Assembly: GCA_026873275.1 (NCBI GenBank)
Contig: JANTUC010000014.1
Location: 372,001-436,000 of the forward strand
Direction: 5' to 3'
Origin: Pseudopithomyces maydicus
Lineage: Eukaryota > Ascomycota > Dothideomycetes > Pleosporales > Didymosphaeriaceae
Length of the DNA: 64,000 bases
Position 1 is the stretch's first letter. Every line of letters starts with the position of its first letter. The notes beneath the pieces are model-generated. The model was not told the DNA's origin, did not search any database, and worked only from the letters and a program-made list of their open reading frames with translations. The position numbers were made by a program, and so were the translations under genes. This document shows, in pieces, positions 56,101 to 64,000 of this stretch.

Positions 56101-56575
56101 ACGAAGGCGCCCTCTGGGTCGAGAGAAACGGCTTCCACCTCCCTCTGCACCGACCTCGTCCTGGAAATCCAGCGCAGGTCCCACCACCGCGCTCTCCAAA
56201 CCCGGCATCACCTTCTACACCACTACTTTCGATCTCCACATCCCGTCAGATTGGGATGTCCCGCTTTCGTTCATTTTCAACGGCGACGAGTTCAACGGCC
56301 AGGGTAAAGGGTGGAGAGCACAGCTTTGGGTGAACGGGTATCAGTTTGGGAGGTTTGCGAATGGGATTGGGCCTCAGAGGAGGTTTCCTGTTCCGGAGGG
56401 TGTTTTGAATTATAAGGGGAAGAATACTTTGGGGGTGAGTATTTGGGCGTTGGAGGAGGGAGGGGCGAAGCCATCTGGCTTTGAGCTGGTGAAGGGTATG
56501 GCGGTTAAATCTGGGTACGGGGAGGTGCAGATGAGTTTTATGGATGGATGGAAGAAGAGGGAAGGAGCTTATTAA
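53173..56575 (+). CDS. lacA: Secreted GH35 beta-galactosidase; one single-base frame break
   Basis: Seven exons: 53173-53301, 53348-53424, 53473-53659, 53710-54336, 54383-54645, 54695-55890 and 56011-56575; introns mostly 46-50 nt, the last 120 nt. The encoded protein would be about 1,014 residues, typical of fungal GH35. A signal peptide is visible (MRVSQSLLRLTLAWFGSELA). The catalytic acid/base Glu lies in ILFQPENEYS and the nucleophile Glu in LLVEYQGGAFQPWGG. Other landmarks: VNFWGGEFHPFRLPVPGLW at the start of the barrel, TNWGNLG, and the C-terminal jelly-roll parts RAQLWVNGYQFGRF and RRFPVPEGVLNYKG. It removes galactose from plant galactans or xyloglucan outside the cell. In the last exon the frame changes near 56141-56143 (a short C run), where one base appears to be missing between NGFHLP and SAPTSSWKS; the rest is intact. 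Confidence 0.92.
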
Positions 56576-56734
56576 GCGGATCTGTACTGGTGTATGCTTG
56601 ATAGATTCTCATCCTTGGAAGAAGAGGCCACCGATAAGAAGCGCAAGGATCTTCGAATGTTATATACACTTGAATTTTCCTCCAAAGTTCCAAGTTGTGT
56701 CCCATCGCCATCCGATTATCCGATCATATTGACC

Positions 56735-57277
56735 TCACACGCCCAGCACCTCTCCTCTCTTGACCCACATCCACGCCAGCCCAAACCCATCAATCGCATA
56801 CGCCAAATATAGCTGTTTCCACTCCACACTCCCAAACGCCACTTTCTCCACCGTATAGTGCCACAGCGGAACAGCCAGGCTCACCATACCCGCGTCGTAC
56901 CAGCCTTTCTCCTGCCAGAAATGCCACGCTCCGAACCGCAGGATCATACACAGGAAGAACCACGCGCCTAGCGAGCGTGCAGCAAGGGAGGTAAATTGGG
57001 GGCGATGGGTAGCTGTGTAATTTGCACGAATGCCCGCGGGTGAAAAATTGAGCGATAGGTAGCCGAATAGACCGATCAGTGCGGTCTGGGAATGAGTTAG
57101 TGGGTCTCGGGGGTATAGTTGGGTTATTTCCTGGCTAAAGATGGAATGATCTTGCTGATATATCTGGTGCAAGTCTCATACGACATGTTTCTTTTATTTT
57201 ACTCGGGAAAGAAAGAGCAGACGTCGAAGACTCACGAACAGAACGTAGTAGCGGAGGTAGGCATGCGGGTCTTCCAT
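56735..57277 (-). CDS. Erg28-like small membrane protein
   Basis: Two exons, 57277-57236 and 57085-56735, give 130 residues. The intron is 150 nt (GTGAGT donor, TTCCCAG acceptor). Exon 1 encodes MEDPHAYLRYYVLF; exon 2 begins TALIGLFGYLSLNF. Up to four hydrophobic helices are seen. The stretch AARSLGAWFFLCMILRFGAW, followed by the charged H..E pair in LWHYTVEKVAFGS, aligns by eye with Erg28 (ARTFGTWTF...IRFY...HFGSE), the ER scaffold that holds the C-4 demethylation enzymes of ergosterol synthesis. The match is partial, so this may be a diverged paralogue rather than Erg28 itself. Confidence 0.65.
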
Positions 57278-57716
57278 ATTGGCGTCTACCTTGAAAACTG
57301 AAATCTATACAAGCGTTTCTTATAAATGTGATAAGTTTTAGATAATTGGGCCATGGTGGTATCGACCATGAATTTATATAGAACAGCACATCGTACCATG
57401 GTATTTATAATCACCATACAAGATCCCCATGCACTGTACTCACACTGAAGAAGCTAAGACGCATTGGCAATCTCACGTCAGCCGAGTCTTCTCTCAGGAC
57501 TGATCAGAATCACTGGACAATTCGCCAGCGTTGTAGGGCTTAGCGTTGCCCAATGAAGGCAAGCGGCTGGGGGCCAGGATTTTAAGGAGAAACATTTTCA
57601 ATTAAAGGCGAGGTAGCGATATTCTAGACTACAAAAAGCGTACTCAGCGTATATCTCTGTTTCTCGCAGAACTTTTCGAAGGGTATTTCGTCTAGTCTGT
57701 TCTTCGACTGGCAGCC
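57278..57716. promoter_or_regulatory. Divergent promoter region
   Basis: This 0.44-kb stretch separates the Erg28-like gene (-) and the single-pass membrane protein gene (+). No clear motif was identified. Confidence 0.4.
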
Positions 57717-58797
57717 ATGGCAGTAAATAAGCCAACCGCCACTCTGGCGCTATCAACGACATTCACCGCGCCGTCGTCATGCGCCGCTACGCACAACATC
57801 AATATTCTCCCGTCGCCAGGGTACCTGATATACTGGAATGAACCCTTCCCTGCCCCTAGCGTCACTGCCAGCGATTGTTACCCTAAGGAATTCCTCAAGA
57901 GTTATACAGCTGTGTCGCCCAGCGTTGCGCGTGCATTGGGTAGTTCCGTTGTCCCTGCAATGAGCCCTTTGGTGTGTCCCGAGCAGTTCTGTACTGCATT
58001 TGTTGCGGCAAATAACTACATTGCATGCTGTCCTTCGTAAGCTGCCCCACAGTTTCCGATATACGCCCGATCATAATGTCCATATGTACGCACCTACCAG
58101 CTGCTAATACTTGGTTAGAGGATACAAGTTTGCTACTACAACTAGTGCTTTGGCTGTATCAAATCGTCCCGCTTACGGAGGCATCTGCTACTCTGATATA
58201 TCTATATCACAGAGCGAAACGGCAGTCGTGTACGATGCGAATGGCTCGAGCGTGCAGCAAATGTGGTCTCCGAGCACCAGTGGGGCACAAGCATACGCAC
58301 ACTTGATCGATGGATGGGCGCCAAGTAAAGCCACCGTGGGGTGTGCATCTCCGTCGTCTTCGTCTAAGCGCAAAAGCTCCTCAAAAACAACGAAATCAGA
58401 TGGTGCTAATAGCAAGTCCGCCGGTTCATCTGGCTCAGGAACCGGCTCATCATCTTCGAGTTCAAATAAGAAAAAGAAAAAGAAGACATCAGGTGGTGCA
58501 ATCGCAGGTGCTGTCATAGGAGCTATTGTTGGATTAATCGCCATCATCGGAGCTGTTCTCGCTTGGCTTCGAAAACGAAAACAGACAAAGTACAAACAAG
58601 CCCCTGTTGAGGATGTCCACGAAGCAGGCGATGGCCAGCGTGCTGCGGAAGCGGGAGAATATAACCAAGCTCCGCTTCTGGGAAGTGCACCTGTACACCA
58701 GCTCAAGGGAGAAGGGAGGGTGGCAGAGATGAGTGCCCCAGCCCCTGCAGCTGAGCTGCCAACAGAAACGAGTAGACAGGATACGAGGAGAGAATAG
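57717..58797 (+). CDS. Single-pass membrane protein with Cys-containing ectodomain
   Basis: Two exons, 57717-58036 and 58119-58797, give 332 residues; the intron (82 nt) has a GTAAGC donor, a GCTAATAC branch site and a TTAG acceptor. The first about 185 residues hold several Cys (CPEQFCTAF, NYIACCPS, GGICYSD) and look extracellular. A Ser/Lys-rich linker leads to one transmembrane helix (AIAGAVIGAIVGLIAIIGAV) and a basic WLRKRKQTKYKQ stop-transfer sequence, then a cytoplasmic tail of about 75 residues. The layout resembles fungal cell-surface sensors of the Mid2/WSC style, but no known domain or typical signal peptide is seen. Function unknown. Confidence 0.75.
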
Positions 58798-59256
58798 AAT
58801 GACAAGTAGTCGCGTACTCAGTTCAAGATGGACAACATGAGTGCAAGTAAAGTCGATCTTTATCACTGGCGATGACATCTTGCCACCTCATACCAGCCCA
58901 GATTCATGGTCATTCTTATTCAAATGTAATGTTTTAACGAAGATGCTTTCCAAAAATAACCCTTCGTTGTTAGTCCAAGCCTTTGCAGTGCTGCAGATTG
59001 CATCAATTAGTAATGCTTCGCAACAAAAAACAAAAACACTAACTAATCAAGACACCAGAAGTTGTAGGTTTTTGTCGAAGGGGGAATTGTAGTTGTATTA
59101 GCGTACCGAGCTCAGGTGCAGCAAGGGCCCATGTGAGAGTGCTGTCACGTGCTCGTACAATATGGATCATGGTTGGGTTGGCAGAAGCGATCGACTGCGT
59201 ATCCACGGTACTGGAATGAATCTTGAGCGCACAGGCCCAACTGAATCGTGAATAAG
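58798..59256. other. Intergenic region, no gene supported
   Basis: This 0.46-kb stretch lies between two plus-strand genes. No motif or ORF of interest. Confidence 0.5.
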
Positions 59257-60735
59257 ATGTCAATAGATCCTCAACGTATTTTCACAAGCTTTGCGAAACC
59301 CGAGCCCTCAGCGAACACGAGTGGAAAGCCAGATACTCGATCGTCCTCTTTTACACAGCATACGACACCTGCAATCATGTCGACCCGCAGCATATCAGAA
59401 GCATTGCAGGAAGTCCGGTCTCTTGCCGAGCTCACCAAAACTAGTGTTGCAGATTTGGAAGCACTGCTTAGTCCGTCAGCGTTAGCCCAAATAACTTCGA
59501 CCAAGAGGTTGATGCGAGAGACGCATCAAGATCTGGAGAGACTACAGAGCCAAACCGGTGAGAAGGAGACTGCTGAATCCATCAGAGAGACCGCAGTGGA
59601 AGCCTGGAGAGTGTATCAACGGCTGGTCAAGGTGGAGGAGAAGCTGCGGCGAGCAGTGAAACAAGTGCCTGCCAGTGACACTCCGTATTTCCCCAGATCA
59701 ACGAGTCATAGCCGTCATCACCCCACCAAGCGAGACCCGTTTGCGACAAGTAAGGAGAGACAAGACCGAGCATCGCAGGAGTTATATCAACTATGGGCAT
59801 GGCCTGGTTCGCATCAAGGTGGACCGGATGATACGTATACACCACAGAGTTTCGGCACAAAGCTGTACCGCGCGCAGGCGATGCAAATGACGGATGATAG
59901 AAATATGGCGTCGAGTTCAAGTCAAGAAGGAGCGGAATCCATTGCTTCTGCACGGATGGGTGCAATTCGGCCGGAGCGACAAAGTGCAGCATTTGAGCAG
60001 TCTCCAGAGGCGGAGGCGGAGGCGGAGAGTGCAGACAGTCTGGAATCAGCCAATGGGCTGCGTTTGCTATATGTCAAACATGGGCGGGCCAAGTTTTCGT
60101 CTAGCCGGATTCCGAGGCGAGAGGAAGTCGAGAGCAGGTGTGCAGGAGAAGAGATGTTCATGAGAAACACGTTGTACGATGCGGACAGGAAACGCGAGGG
60201 CAGCGGGTCGGGGTCATTCGTGACGTACGCGATCCTTGCGGGCATGGACGATGGGCGACTGTGCCTGCCGCGGCTGCGGTTCATCAAAATTCACGAGGTC
60301 AAGCGACTGAAGGAGTACTTGGTTGACGAGCGACATTTGCGGTGCTCCGGCGAGGTCAGCCGGATGGAGAAGGTGTTGCAGCTGATCTTGGCGCTCCAGG
60401 AGGGGTGGCGCATGGAGACGATTGCGGTGCTCTTCTCACGCACGCCACAGCAGGTGGACACGGCATGTCACGACGTGTTCGAGGGCCTGCTGGCGATGCA
60501 CAGCGAGACGATGATGGAGCGTCAGCGGGCGGGGTGGGTCGAGGTGTGGAAGATATGGGCAAAGTTCCAGGGCGGGCCAGAGACGGCTCGCTGGGAGCAG
60601 TACTACGGGTGGACCAGGCAGGATGTGCTCAAGGTGCTCGAGACGATGAACATGTACATGGCACGCTACCGGCAGCAGGGGAGGGTAGCGCTGGAGGGCG
60701 GGTACCAGCGCTGGTGGAGGCCTTTTGCGCGCTGA
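59257..60735 (+). CDS. Hypothetical protein with coiled coil, unrecognised
   Basis: A single exon of 492 residues from the ATG at 59257 (MSIDPQRIFTSF); the frame also opens slightly upstream at a GTG that I do not accept. An N-terminal helical region (about residues 55-140) contains heptad-like Leu/Ile/Glu spacing. A disordered middle, with a short Glu/Ala repeat near 255, leads to a folded-looking C-terminal half with RLRFIKIHEVKRLKEYLVDE, EKVLQLILALQEGWRMETIA and VLFSRTPQQVDTACHDVF; the last resembles a helix-turn-helix of the kind used in homeobox-like or RNA-polymerase sigma-like folds, but I cannot place it. Third positions are strongly G/C in the 3' half. No signal peptide or membrane helix. 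Confidence 0.75.
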   Translation: MSIDPQRIFTSFAKPEPSANTSGKPDTRSSSFTQHTTPAIMSTRSISEALQEVRSLAELTKTSVADLEALLSPSALAQITSTKRLMRETHQDLERLQSQTGEKETAESIRETAVEAWRVYQRLVKVEEKLRRAVKQVPASDTPYFPRSTSHSRHHPTKRDPFATSKERQDRASQELYQLWAWPGSHQGGPDDTYTPQSFGTKLYRAQAMQMTDDRNMASSSSQEGAESIASARMGAIRPERQSAAFEQSPEAEAEAESADSLESANGLRLLYVKHGRAKFSSSRIPRREEVESRCAGEEMFMRNTLYDADRKREGSGSGSFVTYAILAGMDDGRLCLPRLRFIKIHEVKRLKEYLVDERHLRCSGEVSRMEKVLQLILALQEGWRMETIAVLFSRTPQQVDTACHDVFEGLLAMHSETMMERQRAGWVEVWKIWAKFQGGPETARWEQYYGWTRQDVLKVLETMNMYMARYRQQGRVALEGGYQRWWRPFAR

Positions 60736-61430
60736 GGGCTGGGCTACGGGTTGGGCTACGCCGTACGGGTGCTATTCCTGGGGTCGACTGTCTCGGAGCG
60801 GATTGGGTGGCGCACGGAGATGGAGGGCCACGGCGTGTTTCAGGTGCAGAAGCTTGTTTCCTTATCGCTCCCCCTCCGGCCCGTACCTGCATATCCTCTA
60901 TGTACATGCGATACATGCCTATGCACTGACGCCGCCCTGCGTACAACGGGCGCCTGCGGAGAGCCCGTGGATGGCGCGTCGCCTTCGCCTTCGCCCAAGC
61001 CCTCGCCCGCCCAAATCCACCCGCACCTGCACCCGCACCCCCTCCACCCAGCAGCATCGCGGCTGTTTTCCGCCATGTCCAGCGGCTTCAGTCCTCCTTG
61101 TCGGGCGGGCCTTGCTGCGAGTGATCGGCACCGTCTGCCAATGACCGGCGCGTGACACGAGCCAAGCTGGCATGCCTCCTGAAATCTGCACCCCGTGCGC
61201 GCCTCTCCCGCTGGGCGGCGCATTTCAAAACCCAGCCTTGCCATCCTTCCTCCCTCTCACTCTCCCGAAGGGCCCTTACACTCATTCACCCACCACCGAC
61301 CCAGTCACTCTTTAGACCAACCACAAACCCACCCACTGCCCCCCAGTGCGTCTGGCCACGCATCCACGCTCCTTGCTGCTTCGCTTCCCCGTCTATATTT
61401 TGCATCTCAGAGCCCACAAACACATACCCC
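60736..61430. promoter_or_regulatory. Promoter and leader of the GH16 gene
   Basis: This 0.7-kb stretch lies between two plus-strand genes. A TATATTT box lies at about 61394-61400. Pyrimidine-rich sequence (61240-61400) precedes the ATG. The open frame upstream of the GH16 start is Pro/Ser/Arg-rich and is treated as leader. Confidence 0.45.
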
Positions 61431-62607
61431 ATGTACTCGGTCGCCCTTTCCGCCGCCGCGCTCCTTGCGAGCAGCCTGCTGCCCACCGCCTGGGCGCAGA
61501 CCAGCACCAAATGTAACCCTCTTGACGAGAAGAACTGTCCGGACATGGAGGCCCTCGGCGGCAACTCGACCTTCGATTTCGCGCGCACGAGCTTCAACCC
61601 CAGTATATGGCTGCAGAGGAACCAGGGCAAGGTGGAGCACATGGGCAACTACACCGCCTTCACCGTGACGTTCCAGGGCGACTCTCCCACCATCCTGTCC
61701 AACTTCTACATCTTCTTTGGCCGCGTCGAAATCGTCATGAAGGCTGCCCCCGGCCAGGGCATCGTGTCTAGCGCAATCTTGCAGTCCGAGTGTCTGGACG
61801 AAATCGACTGGGAGTTCCTCGGCACCAACACCACCCACGCCCTCACTAATTACTTCGGCAAGGGAAACACCACCGACTACACCCGCGGAAAGGACTACGT
61901 GATGAAGTCTTCCCCTCAGGATAATTGGCACAACTACACCATTGACTGGACCAAGGAGCGCATAAAATGGTTCATCGACGACGACGAGGTCCGCGAGCTC
62001 AAGTACGAGGACGCATTGGGCGGAAAGAACTACCCGCAGACCCCGATGAACGTTCGCCTTGGCGCCTGGTCTGGTGGCGACGTTGACAACAACAACAAGT
62101 ACACAGTAGACTGGGCCGGCGGTCCTACCAACTTCCACGATGGTCCCTTCACCATGGCTGTGAAGACCGTATACGTACAGGACTACACCACCGCCAAGGA
62201 ATATTCGTGGGATGACATGGACTCTTCCGGTGATTGGCAAAAGGTAAAGGTGATCAAGCTTGAGTATGTCTGACCTTGTCCTTCGCAACACGGCAACTAA
62301 CCAACGTAGGGATAACGAAAAATCTCCCGTCATGCAAGAGATCGAGAAGCCTCACGGCGTCAAGAACCGATGGAACAATCTCTCGCAGACTGCCAAGATC
62401 GCCATCATCGCCTCCATCTGCGGTGTCCTTGTGATCGCTGCAGCCATCATCCTGTTCTGCTGCATCAAGCAACGCCGTGCTGGCCGCAAGGAGTATGCCG
62501 CCTACCAGGCTGGTTTGGACAAGGAGGCCGCCGACCTCGTCCAAGATAGACAGCAGTGGCAGATGTCGCACCAGCAATCTCGCATGAGCAAGTATGCGCG
62601 TTTATAA
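61431..62607 (+). CDS. Crh-type GH16 transglycosylase with C-terminal transmembrane helix
   Basis: Two exons, 61431-62263 and 62310-62607, give 376 residues; the intron is 46 nt (GTATGT donor, GTAG acceptor). A signal peptide is clear (MYSVALSAAALLASSLLPTAWA). Residues about 45-255 form the GH16 fold, with the catalytic motif DEIDWEFLG (nucleophile and acid/base Glu, about residue 122). Additional family marks: CPDMEALGG near the start and YTIDWTKERIKWFIDDDEVR. Crh enzymes link chitin to beta-1,6/1,3-glucan in the cell wall. Instead of a GPI signal, the C-terminus has one transmembrane helix (IAIIASICGVLVIAAAIILF) followed by a basic, Gln-rich cytoplasmic tail of about 45 residues. Several N-glycosylation sites (NST, NYT, NTT) are present. 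Confidence 0.93.
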
Positions 62608-63516
62608 GGCCCTGTAAAGAGTAATTTGTGTTGATTATAGGCCATGGTATTGCACAAAGGCGTGTCCAATCAATACCGTGGATAAATCGTGCAAATAGTC
62701 AGTACAACATGGATTTTTGTAGCAGAAAGTGATAGAGCGAGTGTTGGTCGACATGCAAGTAGCTTGTTTCATTACGTCATTCATGATAGTTGAGAGATAC
62801 CCTCGCGATTTGAGGCTAAGAAGAAGTGGTATTTATTTCCTATAATCGATTTAGCACGGCTTGACGCCATGCCTTGGGAATATAGAATTTGGATTAGGCG
62901 CTAGTGAACAAATTTCGAACAAATAAGTTGCAATTAATCAAAGGCTATAAATTGGACGCCGTGCCGTGAGATGACGATCGACATGCATGAAAGGGTCCAC
63001 GTTCTGGTCAAGTCGCTGAACCTTGGAAGATCCCGTTGCTGCAGCACATGTGTGGCTTGTCGTCCGGCCGGGGGTGAGCGCGGGCGCCAACCACATGGCG
63101 GCTCAATAGACCAATCGCTGAGAGGCACCGAAACAACGTCACTCGACTGTCAGCTCTCTCCAACTGTACGGCTACTACCTGCAACGCGCTACTCGTGTCT
63201 CAACTTGTAGAGAGCAGGCGTAAGTTATCTCCCACACGCTTTGCTCAACCCATCCAGTAGCGTAGCATGCGTTTCTGGCTGGTTGGCTTATTCATTGTTC
63301 ATCAGCGCTTCATCCCACCCTGAGCAACCCGAACCGGCAAACTCTGGTCAACTCACTGGTTTCAGCCCTATCACATACAGAACTACTTGCTGTTACGTTC
63401 AACTGTCCTGGTTCTCTCCTTTAGAAATTCAAACGCAGAACTGGAATAGCAATATTAAGAGCATCGCATTTTCTGTGTGCTACCGTGCAGGGTACATACC
63501 CACGGCCATACGTAAC
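62608..63516. other. Intergenic region, no gene supported
   Basis: This 0.9-kb stretch lies between two plus-strand genes. No supported ORF, RNA gene or repeat was seen. The last part should contain the promoter of the truncated gene that follows. Confidence 0.5.
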
Positions 63517-64000
63517 ATGACAGCTCAAACACCAGCAACCACCCGCAACGGAGAAACTGCCGATGTCAATACCGATACTCCAATGGTTGACTCGGAAAGT
63601 GACGATGAGGTCTTTGAGGATGTTCTTCCCGAAGCTTCCGCGACAAACGATGCTCCGCTTGACGTGCACGACATTTCGGTCGACATGGATATGATCGGCT
63701 CCGAAGCGGAAAATTTCCGCCAAATCGATATTCCACCTACCCCACCGGAGTCGTCTTTTGCGCCTTCGGTCCACTACACAACACCCCTGCCTCAACCACG
63801 AAAACATCCACTTCCCTCGGGCGGTCAGAAAGAGGCATCGCTGATCTTCTATCTAGACAGAGCCCTGGATAATGTGGGGAAGCGGGCTACGAACCGGCAT
63901 GTGAAGGAGCTCTTACCGGGCGAACTCCCAGGCTACAAGTCATTCGCTGAAGTGGTCAAGGACTTGGACCCTTTGGTAGACATCGTCTGGGTCAGCGGGA
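63517..64000 (+). CDS. Partial gene at window edge, unrecognised
   Basis: An ATG at 63517 (MTAQTPATTRNGET) opens a frame that continues to the end of the window without a stop, 161 codons so far. The first about 90 residues are acidic and disordered (DSESDDEVFEDVLPEA). An ordered region then starts (KEASLIFYLDRALDNVGKR, then YKSFAEVVKDLDPLVDIVWV). I do not recognise the family. The 3' part lies outside the window, and introns may occur there. Confidence 0.65.
   Translation, partial: MTAQTPATTRNGETADVNTDTPMVDSESDDEVFEDVLPEASATNDAPLDVHDISVDMDMIGSEAENFRQIDIPPTPPESSFAPSVHYTTPLPQPRKHPLPSGGQKEASLIFYLDRALDNVGKRATNRHVKELLPGELPGYKSFAEVVKDLDPLVDIVWVSG

Noticed and set aside
59922..60929. Alternative-frame ORFs over the coiled-coil protein gene
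   Set aside because: They lie inside the 492-codon frame that has ordered helices and consistent codon use.
61407..62333. 308-codon antisense ORF opposite the GH16 gene
   Set aside because: The sense frame has a signal peptide and catalytic motif; the antisense frame is Val/Gly-rich noise.
1..64000. Transposons, RIP-mutated repeats, CRISPR arrays and tRNA genes
   Set aside because: No transposase or reverse transcriptase frames, no AT-rich blocks, no regular repeat-spacer arrays, and no clear B-box with flanking cloverleaf arms were seen by eye; a tRNA scan could still find one.

Overview
The window looks like nuclear DNA of a filamentous ascomycete (Pezizomycotina, probably a Dothideomycete; the class is an inference). 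The reasons are many short GT..AG introns of 45-60 nt with CTNAC-like branch sites, a gene about every 3 kb on both strands, and fungus-specific families (Het-C, Mdm12, AbaA, a large-subunit catalase, an eight-ligand fungal zinc ribbon, a Crh-type GH16). Most exon coordinates come from joining frames by splice sites and family similarity recognised by eye; no database search was possible.

Layout. 0.6-12.4 kb: an APH/kinase-fold protein (-), a basic coiled-coil protein of unknown function (+), a Het-C protein with a Gly/Tyr/Gln repeat tail (-) and the ERMES subunit Mdm12 (-). 12.4-19.4 kb is gene-poor: I can support only a 48-codon Cys/His-rich ORF plus simple repeats. 19.4-31.3 kb: a large catalase (+), a long Ser-rich protein with C-terminal membrane helices (-) and an unrecognised protein (-). 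31.8-37.6 kb: urease in seven exons (+) and an HMG-box protein (+), with a diverged GC-rich repeat between them.

38.4-50.0 kb: a protein with three dsRBD-like domains (-), the TEA/ATTS regulator AbaA (-), the pre-rRNA factor Mrd1 (-), LC8 dynein light chain (+, seven exons for 96 residues) and an RMD1/DUF155 membrane protein (-). 50.5-64 kb: a small zinc-ribbon protein, a Nit-type nitrilase, a secreted GH35 beta-galactosidase, an Erg28-like membrane protein, a single-pass membrane protein, an unknown coiled-coil protein, a membrane-anchored GH16 cell-wall transglycosylase, and the 5' end of one more gene.

The genes are mostly independent housekeeping, development, nitrogen and cell-wall functions. 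I see no biosynthetic cluster, transposon or CRISPR. The most useful observations are: (1) single-base frame breaks at short homopolymers in three otherwise well-preserved genes (RMD1 three times, GH35 once, HMG-box once), which look more like sequence errors than decay; (2) six same-strand CATTCY (AbaA-type) sites directly upstream of abaA; (3) a GC-AG intron in the LC8 gene; (4) a three-dsRBD protein; (5) paired GATA sites upstream of urease; and (6) a direct repeat in a divergent promoter near 3.25 kb.
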